Of a stretch of 64,000 nucleotides of DNA, positions 8,575-16,972 are shown in pieces. The notes beneath the pieces are model-generated. The model made no database searches, was not told the DNA's origin, and was given only the letters and a program-made list of their open reading frames with translations. A program made the translations under genes and the position numbers. How positions within the stretch are numbered: position 1 is the stretch's first letter; each line of letters begins with the position of its first letter. The stretch comes from Hyphomicrobiales bacterium (GTDB lineage Bacteria > Pseudomonadota > Alphaproteobacteria > Rhizobiales > Rhizobiaceae). The DNA lies in assembly GCA_900465675.1 (NCBI GenBank), contig UBJR01000002.1:1-64000 (forward strand), written 5' to 3'.

Positions 8575-8952
8575 ATGACGATAGTGGACTTCGAAACCAA
8601 TAGTCCCATTTCAGGCGTTCTGTCTCGCGGCGAACGGGGAAGGAAATATGCTTTAGTCCTAACACGGCTCACGCCCGCCGAACTTCAGGCAATCAGAAAC
8701 GAACTGGACAATATGATCGCGACCGGCGATATTTTCACGTCAAGTTGGATGCCAGGAAGCGACTGGAATAATACCCCGTTCCAAGCGCTTTATGATCGAG
8801 CGGCACAGCGAGATCATCAGACCTCCGCAATGATGTTCGGTCTATTGGTATGGGAAGCTTTCGACAGGCATCCCGAAACTTGGTTTACGGGCAAATTCGA
8901 AAAGGACGGCATCCCCATCAGCGGCCGAACTTATTTTCAACCACAAAGATAG
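8575..8952 (+). CDS. Hypothetical protein divergent from hsdR
   Basis: A 125-residue soluble protein on the strand opposite to all other cargo genes, 141 bp from hsdR, with a GAGAGG ribosome site ahead of the ATG. It starts MTIVDFETNSPISGVL and contains LTRLTPAELQAIRNELDNM (about 36-54), a likely amphipathic helix, and a tryptophan-rich centre. No family, signal peptide or membrane segment was recognised. The shared upstream region with hsdR makes a control protein or accessory defence role conceivable, but no HTH is apparent. Reality of the gene is supported by the ribosome site and lack of an overlapping alternative. Confidence 0.7.
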   Translation: MTIVDFETNSPISGVLSRGERGRKYALVLTRLTPAELQAIRNELDNMIATGDIFTSSWMPGSDWNNTPFQALYDRAAQRDHQTSAMMFGLLVWEAFDRHPETWFTGKFEKDGIPISGRTYFQPQR

Positions 8953-9015
8953 CTGAAAGGCGATACAGAAACGACCGCACACCTCGACAATGTGACACAT
9001 GCGGAGCAACAAACC

Positions 9016-10221
9016 CTAGCTTGTTTGCGCCCCTGCTCGCGTTCGTTCGTCGTCAAGCATGTCGGCCCACCATTGCATCATCCGCACCCGCTCATCCCAG
9101 TAGGTGGCGCGATTGTATATCCTGCGCACTTTCGAGCCATCGACGTGTGCGAGCTGCGCCTCAATAGCATCGACGTTGAACATGCCAGACTCGTTTAACA
9201 CGCTGCTAGCCGATGAACGGAAGCCGTGCGCCGTATGCTCACTGTCTCCTACCCCCATGCGGCGCAACGCCGAATTCATCGAGTTTTCTGACAAGAGCTT
9301 TTTTCCTGACATCATCGATGGAAACACATGCTGACCGTCACCGAACAAGGCCTTCATGTGCTTGACTATCTCGATCGCTTGCCGTGAAAGCGGCACATGA
9401 TGCTCTCGGCGCATTTTTGCTTTTGCTGCCGGTATAGTCCAAAGCGAGTTATCTAGATCGAGCTCTGACCATTCCATTGACCGAGTCTCGCCCGGGCGTG
9501 CGAAACAGAGGGCCTGAATTTTGAGGGCAGCTACAAGTGAAGGCCAACCTTCATAGCCGTGGATCGCCCTCATAAGTCCACCGAGTTCCGCACGAGTCGT
9601 TAGCGCTGGGTGGCTGACTGGTACGTGCCGTTGCAAAGCGCCCCGCAGCGCCGAGGTGGGATCATTTTCAGCTCTCGCGGTCGCTATTGCGAACCGGAAG
9701 ACGCGCCCTATCGCCGATCGCGTAGCAAGCGCACTTTCGACCCGGCCGCTTTTTTCAATCACACTCAGGACATCTAGCACATCCTTCGCCGAAATCTGAG
9801 TTATCGGGTAAGGCGACAGCTTTTTTGCGAGCTCCTTCAGCATCCATGTGTTTTTGTCGATGGTTGGTTCAGCCCGCTTATCTCGTCTCAGCTTCTCGAT
9901 GAATTCATCTGCAATCAAGCCAAATGTATTACCTGCCGCCGCCTTGGCAGCCAGCTGCGCTCGCTTCTTCGCCAAGGAAGGATCTAAGCCCTCCGACAGT
10001 CTTCTCTTTGCTTCATCTCGCCGAACACGAGCGTCAGCCAATCCGACAGCCGGATAGGTGCCGAGTGTCAGCGTTCGCCGCTTTCCAAAATAAGCATAGT
10101 CCAATCTCCACGACTTGCCGCCGGCCGCCGAAACATAAATATAAAGGCCCTTCCCATCTGGCAGCTTGTACGGTTTTTCGGACTTTTTGGCATTTCGAAC
10201 CTGAACGTCAGTCAGCGCCAT
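9016..10221 (-). CDS. Site-specific tyrosine integrase, P4 family
   Basis: A 401-residue integrase. Residues 1-90 form the P4-type N-terminal domain that opens with MALTDVQVRNAK and DGKGLYIYV. A core-binding domain spans about 100-190 and the catalytic domain follows. The catalytic set is visible: R242 (ARPGETRSMEW), a histidine-lysine region near 267-276, H332 and R335 (HGFRS), H359 and nucleophile Y369 (RRIYNRATYW). It inserts and excises DNA at a tRNA-gene attachment site. Its start codon is 188 bp from the 3' end of tRNA-Gly, which is therefore the likely target. Intact length suggests the element could still be mobile. Confidence 0.95.
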   Translation of the reverse strand: MALTDVQVRNAKKSEKPYKLPDGKGLYIYVSAAGGKSWRLDYAYFGKRRTLTLGTYPAVGLADARVRRDEAKRRLSEGLDPSLAKKRAQLAAKAAAGNTFGLIADEFIEKLRRDKRAEPTIDKNTWMLKELAKKLSPYPITQISAKDVLDVLSVIEKSGRVESALATRSAIGRVFRFAIATARAENDPTSALRGALQRHVPVSHPALTTRAELGGLMRAIHGYEGWPSLVAALKIQALCFARPGETRSMEWSELDLDNSLWTIPAAKAKMRREHHVPLSRQAIEIVKHMKALFGDGQHVFPSMMSGKKLLSENSMNSALRRMGVGDSEHTAHGFRSSASSVLNESGMFNVDAIEAQLAHVDGSKVRRIYNRATYWDERVRMMQWWADMLDDERTRAGAQTS

Positions 10222-10408
10222 TTACGGTATCGACCTCGAAGCTAACAACTCTATACCGTGGTTTTGTACCGAAAAATCTAGTGGATGTCACTGCACCCCA
10301 TTGCACGTCGATACGCGCGCGCGAGGCGCCGAACCCCATTATCTGACTGATTTTGTTGAGCTTATTGAATGTGGATGGACGTTATTGAACAAAGCGTTTT
10401 CAGTTGAA

Positions 10409-10482
10409 TGGAGCGGGTGAAGGGAATCGAACCCTCGTATTCAGCTTGGGAAGCTGCTGCTCTACCATTGAGCTACACCCGC
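10409..10482 (-). tRNA. tRNA-Gly (anticodon CCC)
   Basis: Read on the minus strand the sequence folds as a complete cloverleaf. The acceptor arm is GCGGGTG/CACCCGC, the D arm GCTC/GAGC, the anticodon loop TTCCCAA, and the T arm GAGGG with loop TTCGATT. A discriminator T and encoded CCA follow, for 74 nt. The anticodon CCC reads GGG glycine codons. Its 3' end faces the integrase gene and is the probable attachment site of the element on its left; the tRNA is intact, as expected if the element restores the 3' end on insertion. Confidence 0.97.
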
Positions 10483-10525
10483 GTGGCCGAAGCCTTCCAA
10501 CAGATGGGAGGCGGTGTCAAGGCTG

Positions 10526-11617
10526 TCAGATGCGGAAGTGTTTCGAGAGCTTCAGGCCCTGGGCCTGGTAGTTGGAGCCGAGGCCGGAGCCGTAGAGGCT
10601 TTCGGGTTTTTCCAGCATGTGCTCGTAGATGAGGCGGCCAACGATCTGGCCGTCTTCGAGGATGAAGGGGACCTCGTGGCTGCGCACTTCGAGAACGGCG
10701 CGGCTGCCGCGACCGCCGGCGGGAGCGTGGCCGAAACCCGGATCGAAGAAGCCGGCGTAGTGGACGCGGAATTCGCCAACCAAGGGGTCGAAGGGCGTCA
10801 TCTCGGCGGCGTAATGCGGGGGCACGTGCACGGCTTCGCGGGAGACGAGGATGTAGAACTCGTCCGGGTCGAGGATCAGCTCGTTGCGGCCGCGGCTATA
10901 GAGCGGCTCCCAGAAATCGAAAATGTCGTGCTGGGCCTTCTTGTCGACATCGACGACGGCGGTGTGGTGCTTGCCGCGATAGCCGATCAGGCCTTCCTTG
11001 TCGCCTGCGAGATCGATCGATAGCGCGATACCGCCGCCTGACACGTTCGGCTTGGCGCTGGCAACCAGCGTCTCGCTGTCATGCAGCGCCTGAAGGTCCG
11101 GTTCGCCGAGAATGGAATGGCCGACGCGGAAACGGATCTGCGACAGGCGCGAGCCGCGGCGCACGACGATCGGAAAGGTGCGCGGTGAGATTTCGAGATA
11201 GAGCGGGCCGGAATAGCCGGCCGGGATCTTGTCGAATTCCTGCGCGTAGTCAGTGATGACGCGGGTGAAGATATCGAGGCGGCCGGTGGAGCTCTTCGGA
11301 TTGGCGGAGGCCGACATGCCGGCCGGCAGATCCACACGCTCCATCAAGGGAACGATATAGACGCAGCCGGTTTCGAGAACAGCCCCTTCGGAGAGGTCGA
11401 TGACATGCAGGCTCAGGCGATCGAGCTTGTCCGCGACCAGATGCGAAGGGCCAGGCATGAAGCTGGCGCGCACCCGGAACGCCTTGGCGCCGAGCCGCAG
11501 GTCGAGGCTTGCCGGCTGGATCTGGTCACGGTCGAGTTCCCGTTCGGAGATCAGTCGGCCGGTCTCAAACAACGCGGCAATGGCACGGTCGGCCAAAATT
11601 CCAGTTTCGCGAGCCAT
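10526..11617 (-). CDS. dcd: 2'-deoxycytidine 5'-triphosphate deaminase (double-length)
   Basis: A 363-residue dCTP deaminase, about twice the usual 190 or so. It converts dCTP to dUTP for dTTP synthesis. Residues about 30-200 hold the first Dcd-like unit (QPASLDLRLG near the start, then KSSTGR and YSGPLYLEIS with the glutamate expected at the active site). Residues about 235-355 repeat the fold with VPPHYAAEMTPFDP and a second LEV motif, but lack the KSS/RSS signature. This matches the DCD family seen in rhizobia and other alphaproteobacteria. The start at 11617 was chosen over the adjacent ATG at 11620 for its spacing to GGAG. Divergent from metZ. Confidence 0.92.
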   Translation of the reverse strand: MARETGILADRAIAALFETGRLISERELDRDQIQPASLDLRLGAKAFRVRASFMPGPSHLVADKLDRLSLHVIDLSEGAVLETGCVYIVPLMERVDLPAGMSASANPKSSTGRLDIFTRVITDYAQEFDKIPAGYSGPLYLEISPRTFPIVVRRGSRLSQIRFRVGHSILGEPDLQALHDSETLVASAKPNVSGGGIALSIDLAGDKEGLIGYRGKHHTAVVDVDKKAQHDIFDFWEPLYSRGRNELILDPDEFYILVSREAVHVPPHYAAEMTPFDPLVGEFRVHYAGFFDPGFGHAPAGGRGSRAVLEVRSHEVPFILEDGQIVGRLIYEHMLEKPESLYGSGLGSNYQAQGLKLSKHFRI

Positions 11618-11699
11618 CATGCTCCATCCATAGTTCGTGGCCGACAAAACCAAATACGGGGAATTGACGCAAGCAGCTAACGGCAGTATTGCAGCTTTA

Positions 11700-11762
11700 T
11701 CCCGTGGTGATTTGGCCGGTCGGCTTGCAGCCACGTTAAATAAGTGGCTAAAAAGACCGGGT
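11700..11762 (+). promoter_or_regulatory. SAM-II riboswitch upstream of metZ
   Basis: The stretch carries the SAM-II (metA-type) signature: a P1 stem formed by CGTGGT and its partner around GCCACG, a U-rich loop TGATTT, and the pseudoknot segment ending in GCTAAAAAG. It sits about 50 bp upstream of a methionine-biosynthesis gene, the classic alphaproteobacterial setting. S-adenosylmethionine binding should lower metZ expression. Class call is from pattern recognition; ligand is established for the class. Confidence 0.92.
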
Positions 11763-11765
11763 ATG

Positions 11766-11797
11766 AAACCGGTCTGCTTTTGCGGCCGGTTTTTTTG
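11766..11797 (+). terminator. Attenuator-like hairpin between riboswitch and metZ
   Basis: AAACCGG (11766-11772) pairs with CCGGTTT (11786-11792), followed by a T run to 11796. The 5' arm also overlaps CCGGTC (11769-11774), which could pair instead with GACCGG (11755-11760) at the 3' edge of the riboswitch. That makes a possible terminator/antiterminator switch; structure is inferred by eye. Confidence 0.65.
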
Positions 11798-11813
11798 TTT
11801 TTGAGGTGATGGC

Positions 11814-12998
11814 ATGAGCAAGTCCTGGCGCCCTGCAACCCAACTCGTTCACGGAGGCACTCTGCGCTCGCAATATGGCGAGATGTCGGAAGCAATCTAC
11901 TTGACGCAAGGCTTCGTCTACGACACGTCGGAGGCGGCCGAGGCCCGCTTCAAGGGCGAGACCGAAGGCTTCATCTACGCCCGCTACGGCAGCCCCACCA
12001 ACGACATGTTCGAGAAGCGCATGTGCGCGCTCGAAGGCGCGGAAGATGCGCGCGCCACGGCCTCCGGCATGGCCGCCGTCACAGCTGCAATCCTCTGCCA
12101 GCTGAAGGCTGGCGATCATATCGTTGCCGCCCGCGCCCTCTTCGGCTCTTGCCGCTGGGTGGTCGAGACGCTGGCGCCGAAATACGGCATCGACTGCACG
12201 CTCGTTGATGGCCGCCATCTGGAAAACTGGGAAAAGGCGATCACGCCGAAGACCAAGGTTTTCTTCCTGGAAAGCCCGACCAACCCGACGCTCGAAATCG
12301 TCGATATCGCCGGCGTTGCGAAGCTTGCGAACCAGGTCGGCGCCAAGGTCGTGGTCGACAACGTTTTTGCGACGCCGCTCTTCCAGAAGCCGCTCGAACT
12401 CGGCGCTCATATCGTCATCTATTCGGCGACCAAGCATATCGATGGCCAGGGCCGCTGCCTCGGCGGCGTCGTGCTGTCCGACAAGGCGTGGATCGACGAG
12501 CACCTGCACGACTACTTCCGCCATACCGGCCCGGCCATGTCGCCGTTCAACGCATGGACGCTCCTGAAGGGCATCGAGACGCTGCCGCTGCGTGTGGCCC
12601 AGCAGACCAGGAATGCCGCAAAGATTGCCGATTTCCTGGCTGAGCAGAAGCAGGTTGCACGCGTCATTTATCCCGGCCGCAAGGACCATCCGCAGGCCGA
12701 TATCATCGCCAAGCAGATGACCGGCGGCTCGACGCTGGTGTGCTTCGAGCTGAAGGGCGGCAAGGACGCGGCCTTCAAGCTGCAGAACGCGCTCGACGTG
12801 GTGACGATCTCGAACAATCTCGGCGATACGCGCAGCCTGATCACCCATCCGGCAACGACGACGCACAAGAATCTCTCGGATGAGGCCCGTGCCGAACTCG
12901 GCATTTCGGCCGGCACCGTGCGTCTTTCGGCGGGCATCGAAGATACCGACGATCTGCTTGAAGATTTCGCCCAGGCTCTGTCGAAGATCCCGGCTTAA
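11814..12998 (+). CDS. metZ: O-succinylhomoserine sulfhydrylase
   Basis: A 394-residue PLP enzyme of the Cys/Met metabolism family. It uses sulfide to convert O-succinylhomoserine to homocysteine in direct-sulfhydrylation methionine synthesis. The PLP lysine is K207 in YSATKHIDGQGR, preceded by D182 in the VVVDNVFATP segment; YARYGSPTND near 56-65 is the phosphate-binding region from the neighbouring subunit. The ATG at 11814 follows GAGGTG. SAM-II control upstream fits the assignment. A strong hairpin follows the stop codon. O-acetylhomoserine use is the main alternative and cannot be separated by eye; the SuccHS reading follows rhizobial homologues. Confidence 0.93.
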   Translation: MSKSWRPATQLVHGGTLRSQYGEMSEAIYLTQGFVYDTSEAAEARFKGETEGFIYARYGSPTNDMFEKRMCALEGAEDARATASGMAAVTAAILCQLKAGDHIVAARALFGSCRWVVETLAPKYGIDCTLVDGRHLENWEKAITPKTKVFFLESPTNPTLEIVDIAGVAKLANQVGAKVVVDNVFATPLFQKPLELGAHIVIYSATKHIDGQGRCLGGVVLSDKAWIDEHLHDYFRHTGPAMSPFNAWTLLKGIETLPLRVAQQTRNAAKIADFLAEQKQVARVIYPGRKDHPQADIIAKQMTGGSTLVCFELKGGKDAAFKLQNALDVVTISNNLGDTRSLITHPATTTHKNLSDEARAELGISAGTVRLSAGIEDTDDLLEDFAQALSKIPA

Positions 12999-13004
12999 GC
13001 AACA

Positions 13005-13032
13005 GGCCGCCGGACTTGCCGGTCCGGCGGCC
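13005..13032 (+). terminator. Hairpin after metZ
   Basis: GGCCGCCGGAC (13005-13015) and GTCCGGCGGCC (13022-13032) form a perfect 11-bp stem with a 6-nt loop just after the metZ stop. There is no T run, so it may act as a 3' stabiliser or a Rho-assisted terminator. Confidence 0.6.
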
Positions 13033-13210
13033 CGCCTCACCTAAAGCTTCAGTCAGCTCTGCTTTATTAGAGTCATTAACTTTGAATGTTAGGATTAACA
13101 ATCAAAACGGCGTGCAATCGCCTGTATTTGGCTGATGATACGGTGGCATTTCTTGACGGAGCCAATGCCGTATAAGATACGAGTAAGATATCCCGACTAA
13201 GGTGTAAGGC

Positions 13211-13603
13211 ATGTACCGGGCCCTCACACGCGATATAGAAGTTGTTGTCGAGCCGTTTTATCTGGAGGAGCAATCCGATCCGGACGACGATCGCTATGTC
13301 TGGGGATACCGCATCGTCATCAGCAACAATTCCGGCCTGTCAGTCAAACTCGTCAACCGTTACTGGAACATAACGGACCAGAACGGCGTGGTCGACGAGG
13401 TGACGGGACCCGGAGTCGTCGGCGAGCAGCCACGGCTGGAGCCCGGCGATACCTATGAATATTCGTCCGGTTGCCCGCTCGATACGCCATCGGGGCTGAT
13501 GTTCGGCCATTACCAGATGGAAACGGACGAAGGCGAGCTCTTCGATGTCGAGATACCCGCCTTCTCCCTGGATTCACCCGGCCTTCTCAGAGTGCTGAAC
13601 TGA
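13211..13603 (+). CDS. apaG: ApaG domain protein
   Basis: A 130-residue single-domain ApaG protein with a fibronectin-III-like fold, the normal length for this family. Characteristic segments are [13 protein letters not shown] (about 30-42), [10 protein letters not shown] (50-59), [19 protein letters not shown] (66-84) and GLMFGHYQM (94-102). The gene has been tied to cobalt/magnesium efflux phenotypes and nucleotide metabolism in enterobacteria, but its biochemical role is unsettled. It is monocistronic here, ending 3 bp before the convergent hslO stop. Start ATG chosen as the only one giving the conserved N-terminus [11 protein letters not shown]. Confidence 0.95.
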   Translation: MYRALTRDIEVVVEPFYLEEQSDPDDDRYVWGYRIVISNNSGLSVKLVNRYWNITDQNGVVDEVTGPGVVGEQPRLEPGDTYEYSSGCPLDTPSGLMFGHYQMETDEGELFDVEIPAFSLDSPGLLRVLN

Positions 13604-13606
13604 CCG

Positions 13607-14599
13607 TCATTCGGCCGGCTGCAGCTCTGCCGGCTCGAAACGATAGGTGGTCGAGCAGAATTCACAGGTGACGGCGATCTCGCCGTTCTCCTGGCTGGCC
13701 TCGATCTCCTCCGCCGAAAAGCCCTTTAGAACGCCGCCGATTTTTTCACGTGAACAGCTGCAGCGGTCGTAGACCTGTTTGGCCTCGAAAACGCGAACAC
13801 CGCGCTCATGGAACAGGCGATAGAGAAGCCGCTCGGTTCCGACCAGCGGATCCGTCAGCTCGTCGGCGTCGATGGTCTCGACCATGGCGCGGGCTTCTGC
13901 CCAGGCGTCATCTTCCTTCAGACCTTTCGAAATTTCATCGCCGTCTCCGCCATGCAGATCCGGCTGGCGCATGCGCTCGGGCGCTTCCGGCAGGAACTGG
14001 GCGACAAGCCCCCCTGCCCGCCAGCGATGCCGCGGCTTGCCGCTGCTGTCGCGGTCGAGAAGTTCGGCAGCCGCCAGACGGACGCGCGTCGGGATCTGTT
14101 CGGATTGGCGGAAATAGACGCCGGCAATATCCTCGAGCGAGGTACCGTCGAGTTCGACGATGCCCTGATAGGGCTGGCTGAACTTGCCCTGATCGATGGT
14201 GAACGCCAGCACGCCCTTGCCGAGCAGCTGCTCGGGTTCGGTCTGGCCGTCGGCGATCGCCTGATCGAGCAGCGCATGATCGAAACGCGCATAGGCGCGC
14301 ACGTTCTCCGGTGTCGCAAAATCGGCAACAAGCAGGTCGACAGGGCCATCGCCCTTGGTCTGTACCGTGAACTTGCCTTCGAATTTCAGCGACGTGCCGA
14401 GCAGAACCGTCAGGACCACGACTTCGGCCAGAAGCCGGGCGACGGGTGCGGGATAGTGGTGGCGCTCAAGGATGGCGTCGAGCATCGGGCCGAGCTGGAC
14501 GGCGCGGCCACGCACATCCAGGCCTTCAACCTGAAATGGGACGACGTGATCATCGCCGGCGAAATGAAGCTCGTTGAGAGCGGCGGCTGTGTCTGCCAT
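13607..14599 (-). CDS. hslO: Redox-regulated chaperone Hsp33
   Basis: A 330-residue Hsp33. The N-terminal globular domain is followed by the C-terminal zinc-redox switch C280-x-C282 (CSCS) and C312-x-x-C315 (CEFC). Oxidation releases zinc and turns the cytoplasmic protein into a holdase that binds unfolding proteins. An AGGAG site precedes the ATG at a 7-nt spacing. It is downstream of argD-argF on the same strand after a 94-bp gap, and co-transcription is plausible; the argF-hslO neighbourhood recurs in rhizobia. All four zinc ligands are present. Confidence 0.96.
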   Translation of the reverse strand: MADTAAALNELHFAGDDHVVPFQVEGLDVRGRAVQLGPMLDAILERHHYPAPVARLLAEVVVLTVLLGTSLKFEGKFTVQTKGDGPVDLLVADFATPENVRAYARFDHALLDQAIADGQTEPEQLLGKGVLAFTIDQGKFSQPYQGIVELDGTSLEDIAGVYFRQSEQIPTRVRLAAAELLDRDSSGKPRHRWRAGGLVAQFLPEAPERMRQPDLHGGDGDEISKGLKEDDAWAEARAMVETIDADELTDPLVGTERLLYRLFHERGVRVFEAKQVYDRCSCSREKIGGVLKGFSAEEIEASQENGEIAVTCEFCSTTYRFEPAELQPAE

Positions 14600-14693
14600 G
14601 GTCTTACTCCTAGTCGTCAGAGCGGCAGACCAAGCTGTCTTCCCGCTCGCGCGGCCACCAAGCCATCAGGCCGGATGTGGCGTCCAATATGGT

Positions 14694-15611
14694 TCAGATC
14701 GCGCCCAGGCACCATGCAAGAATCGATTTCTGCGCATGAAGACGGTTTTCCGCTTCATCGAAGACCACGGATTGCGGGCCATCGATCACATCGTCCGTCA
14801 CTTCCTCACCACGATGAGCCGGCAGGCAATGCATGAACAATGCATCCTTGCCTGCTTTCGCCATCAAAGCCTGATTGACCTGATAGGGCTGGAAGACGTT
14901 GTGACCGCGAGCCCGATGTTCCTGATTCATGGAGACCCAGGTATCGGTTACCACGCAATCGGCGCCTTCGACCGCACGGTCGGCATCATGGCTGAGCATG
15001 ATTTCGGCGCCCTCATTGCGGGCCCAGTTCAGATAGTGATCCTTCGGCTCGGAACCAAGGGGGACAGCCATGTTCATGCGGTAGCCGAAACGGGCAGCTC
15101 CTTCGACCAGCGAATGCAGCACGTTGTTGCCGTCGCCGGTCCAGGCGATCGTCTTGCCCTTGACCGGGCCGCGATGCTCTTCGAAGGTCATGATGTCGGC
15201 CATGATCTGGCAGGGATGCGTATCATCCGTCAGCGCATTGATCACCGGTACCGTTGCGTGTTCGGCAAGCTCCAGCATGCGGTGATGCTCGGTGGTGCGG
15301 ATCATGATCGCGTCGACATAGCGCGACAGAACCTTGGCCGTGTCGCCGATCGTCTCGGCGCGGCCGAGCTGCATCTCGGTGCCCGAGAGGAACAGCGTCT
15401 CGCCACCCAGCTGGCGCATGCCGACATCGAAGGAGACGCGCGTCCGTGTGGAAGGCTTTTCGAAGATCATCGCCAGCATCTTGCCGGCCAGCGGCTTGTC
15501 GCCCTTGCCTGCTTTGAACGCCTGCTTGCGCAGCATCGCGTCGTCCATGATGACGCGCAGATCGGCAGAGCTCATCGCCGAAAGATCGAGGAAGTGTTTG
15601 GGGGAAGCCAT
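14694..15611 (-). CDS. argF: Ornithine carbamoyltransferase
   Basis: A 305-residue anabolic transcarbamylase that makes citrulline from ornithine and carbamoyl phosphate. The carbamoyl-phosphate loop S54-T-R-T-R58, the HPCQ motif 132-135, the ornithine-side loop DTWVSMNQE (about 223-231) and HCLP (261-264) are all intact. A ribosome site AAGGA lies 4 nt before the ATG. It follows argD after 39 bp, so argD-argF form an arginine operon. Nothing points to the catabolic ArcB role, as no arcA or arcC neighbour is seen. Confidence 0.97.
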   Translation of the reverse strand: MASPKHFLDLSAMSSADLRVIMDDAMLRKQAFKAGKGDKPLAGKMLAMIFEKPSTRTRVSFDVGMRQLGGETLFLSGTEMQLGRAETIGDTAKVLSRYVDAIMIRTTEHHRMLELAEHATVPVINALTDDTHPCQIMADIMTFEEHRGPVKGKTIAWTGDGNNVLHSLVEGAARFGYRMNMAVPLGSEPKDHYLNWARNEGAEIMLSHDADRAVEGADCVVTDTWVSMNQEHRARGHNVFQPYQVNQALMAKAGKDALFMHCLPAHRGEEVTDDVIDGPQSVVFDEAENRLHAQKSILAWCLGAI

Positions 15612-15650
15612 GTCGTCCTTACCTGTTTGCCCCGGAAGGCATCTATCCGT

Positions 15651-16850
15651 TCAAGCCGTCTTCTTGGCCTTCGATGCGCGAATGCTTTCGGCAGCCTGCT
15701 CAATGCGGGCAAGACCCTCGCGGGCCTCCTCGGCAGTGACGACCAAAGGCGGCAGCAGGCGCACGACATTGTCACCGGCGGGCACGCCAAGCAGGTGGGC
15801 GCCGCGGATGGCAGCCAGGAGTTCAGTCGAGGGAACGGCGGCCTTGATACCGAGCAGCAAGCCCTCGCCGCGGATATCCTCGATCACATCGGGATAGCGG
15901 TCCTTGAGCGATGCGAGGCCCTGGCGGAAGACCAGAGCCACATCACGGACATGTTGCAAGAAGCCTTCGGCAAGGACGATGTCGAGCACGGCGCTGCCGA
16001 CGGCCATGGCCAGCGGATTGCCGCCATAGGTCGAGCCGTGGGTGCCGGCCTTCATGCCGGACGCAGCTTCCGCCGTTGCCAGGCAGGCGCCGAGCGGGAA
16101 GCCGCCACCGATGCCCTTGGCGACAGCCATGATGTCAGGGGTCACGCCGGACCACTCATAGGCAAAGAACTTGCCGGTACGGCCGACGCCCGTCTGGACC
16201 TCGTCGAGAATGAGCAGCAGGCCCTTCTCGTCGCAGAGCGCGCGCAGCGCCTTCATGAACTCTGTGGTCACCGGGCGAATGCCACCCTCGCCCTGAACCG
16301 GCTCGATCAGAATACCTGCGGTCGCATCGGTGATTGCGGCGCGCACAGCGTCGATATCGCCAAAGGGCACCTGGTCGAAGCCAGGGGCCTTGGGGCCGAA
16401 ACCTTCGAGATACTTCTCTTGCCCGCCGGCAGCGATCGTCGCCAGCGTACGGCCGTGGAAGGCGCCTTCGAAGGTGATGATATGGAAACGCTCGGGATGG
16501 CCCTTCGAATACTGATAGCGGCGTGCGGTCTTGATCGCGCATTCCAGGGCTTCCGCGCCGGAATTGGTGAAGAACACCTTGTCGGCGAAAGTCGCCTCCG
16601 TCAGCCGCCTGGCGAGCTTTTCCTGCCCGGGGATTTCATAGATGTTGGACAGGTGCCAGACCTTGTCGGCCTGCGCCTTCAGGGTATCCACGACATGCGG
16701 ATTGCTGTGGCCGACCGAGGTCACGGCAACGCCGGCACCGAAATCCAGATATCGTTCGCCGCTTTCGGTAATCAGCCACACGCCCTCACCTCGCTCGAAC
16801 CGCAATGGGGCACGAGAATAGGTATCATATAGCGGCGCGGCTTCAGCCAT
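15651..16850 (-). CDS. argD: Acetylornithine aminotransferase
   Basis: A 399-residue class III PLP aminotransferase that converts N-acetylglutamate semialdehyde to N-acetylornithine in arginine synthesis, and possibly acts in lysine synthesis. PLP-contact segments [12 protein letters not shown] (97-108), GAFHGRT (129-135), [13 protein letters not shown] (214-226) and the Schiff-base lysine K245 ([10 protein letters not shown]) are present. The ATG at 16850 has a GGAG site 10 nt upstream and gives the family N-terminus [11 protein letters not shown]; the frame extends 37 codons further upstream but into the leader hairpin. First gene of the arg cluster. Confidence 0.95.
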   Translation of the reverse strand: MAEAAPLYDTYSRAPLRFERGEGVWLITESGERYLDFGAGVAVTSVGHSNPHVVDTLKAQADKVWHLSNIYEIPGQEKLARRLTEATFADKVFFTNSGAEALECAIKTARRYQYSKGHPERFHIITFEGAFHGRTLATIAAGGQEKYLEGFGPKAPGFDQVPFGDIDAVRAAITDATAGILIEPVQGEGGIRPVTTEFMKALRALCDEKGLLLILDEVQTGVGRTGKFFAYEWSGVTPDIMAVAKGIGGGFPLGACLATAEAASGMKAGTHGSTYGGNPLAMAVGSAVLDIVLAEGFLQHVRDVALVFRQGLASLKDRYPDVIEDIRGEGLLLGIKAAVPSTELLAAIRGAHLLGVPAGDNVVRLLPPLVVTAEEAREGLARIEQAAESIRASKAKKTA

Positions 16851-16907
16851 GGCGCGGTCTCCTGTCAGCGTTACGGGCAACCGGACTCCGGCTAAAAACC
16901 AGGTCCG

Positions 16908-16936
16908 AAAAATTAAAAATGCCGCCTTTCGGCGGC
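16908..16936 (-). terminator. Hairpin plus T-rich tract in the argD leader
   Basis: On the minus strand GCCGCC-GAAA-GGCGGC (16936-16921) is followed by ATTTTTAATTTTT. It looks like an intrinsic terminator but lies between the argD promoter and its start codon, with no other minus-strand gene upstream, so it may be an attenuator. No leader peptide was identified. Confidence 0.5.
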
Positions 16937-16943
16937 GACTGGC

Positions 16944-16972
16944 ACTATTTACTTTTCGCACTGCAATGTCAA
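16944..16972 (-). promoter_or_regulatory. Probable sigma-70 promoter of argD
   Basis: On the minus strand a perfect TTGACA (16972-16967) is followed after 17 bp by AATAGT (16949-16944). Transcription would begin just before the leader hairpin. The rest of the 425-bp argD-gcrA gap (16851-17275) holds the gcrA promoter region; no further gene was seen. Confidence 0.55.

Larger units (their letters stand above)
1..10408. mobile_element. Integrative element at tRNA-Gly (one end; continues past left edge)
   Basis: A tyrosine integrase gene lies directly downstream of the 3' end of tRNA-Gly(CCC), the standard arrangement for genomic islands that insert into tRNA genes. The cargo is typical of a defence island: AIPR abortive-infection gene, serine recombinase, type I restriction-modification operon and small unknown genes. 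Base composition falls towards the left, while the genes right of the tRNA are ordinary chromosomal genes. A second copy of the tRNA 3' end, expected at the other boundary, was not seen, so the left boundary should lie outside the window. The extent is inferred; the integrase-tRNA junction is seen. Confidence 0.7.

Noticed and set aside
10222..10408. Possible att core within the integrase-tRNA gap
   Set aside because: Only one copy of the tRNA 3' sequence is visible, so the exact core cannot be set from this window.
11748..13040. A 430-codon minus-strand frame opposite metZ
   Set aside because: Covers the metZ coding sequence and riboswitch; metZ has the family motifs and regulatory context.
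14574..16832. A 752-codon plus-strand frame antisense to argF/argD
   Set aside because: It lies wholly opposite well-defined arginine genes; high-G+C codon bias produces long antisense open frames, and it has no recognisable domain.
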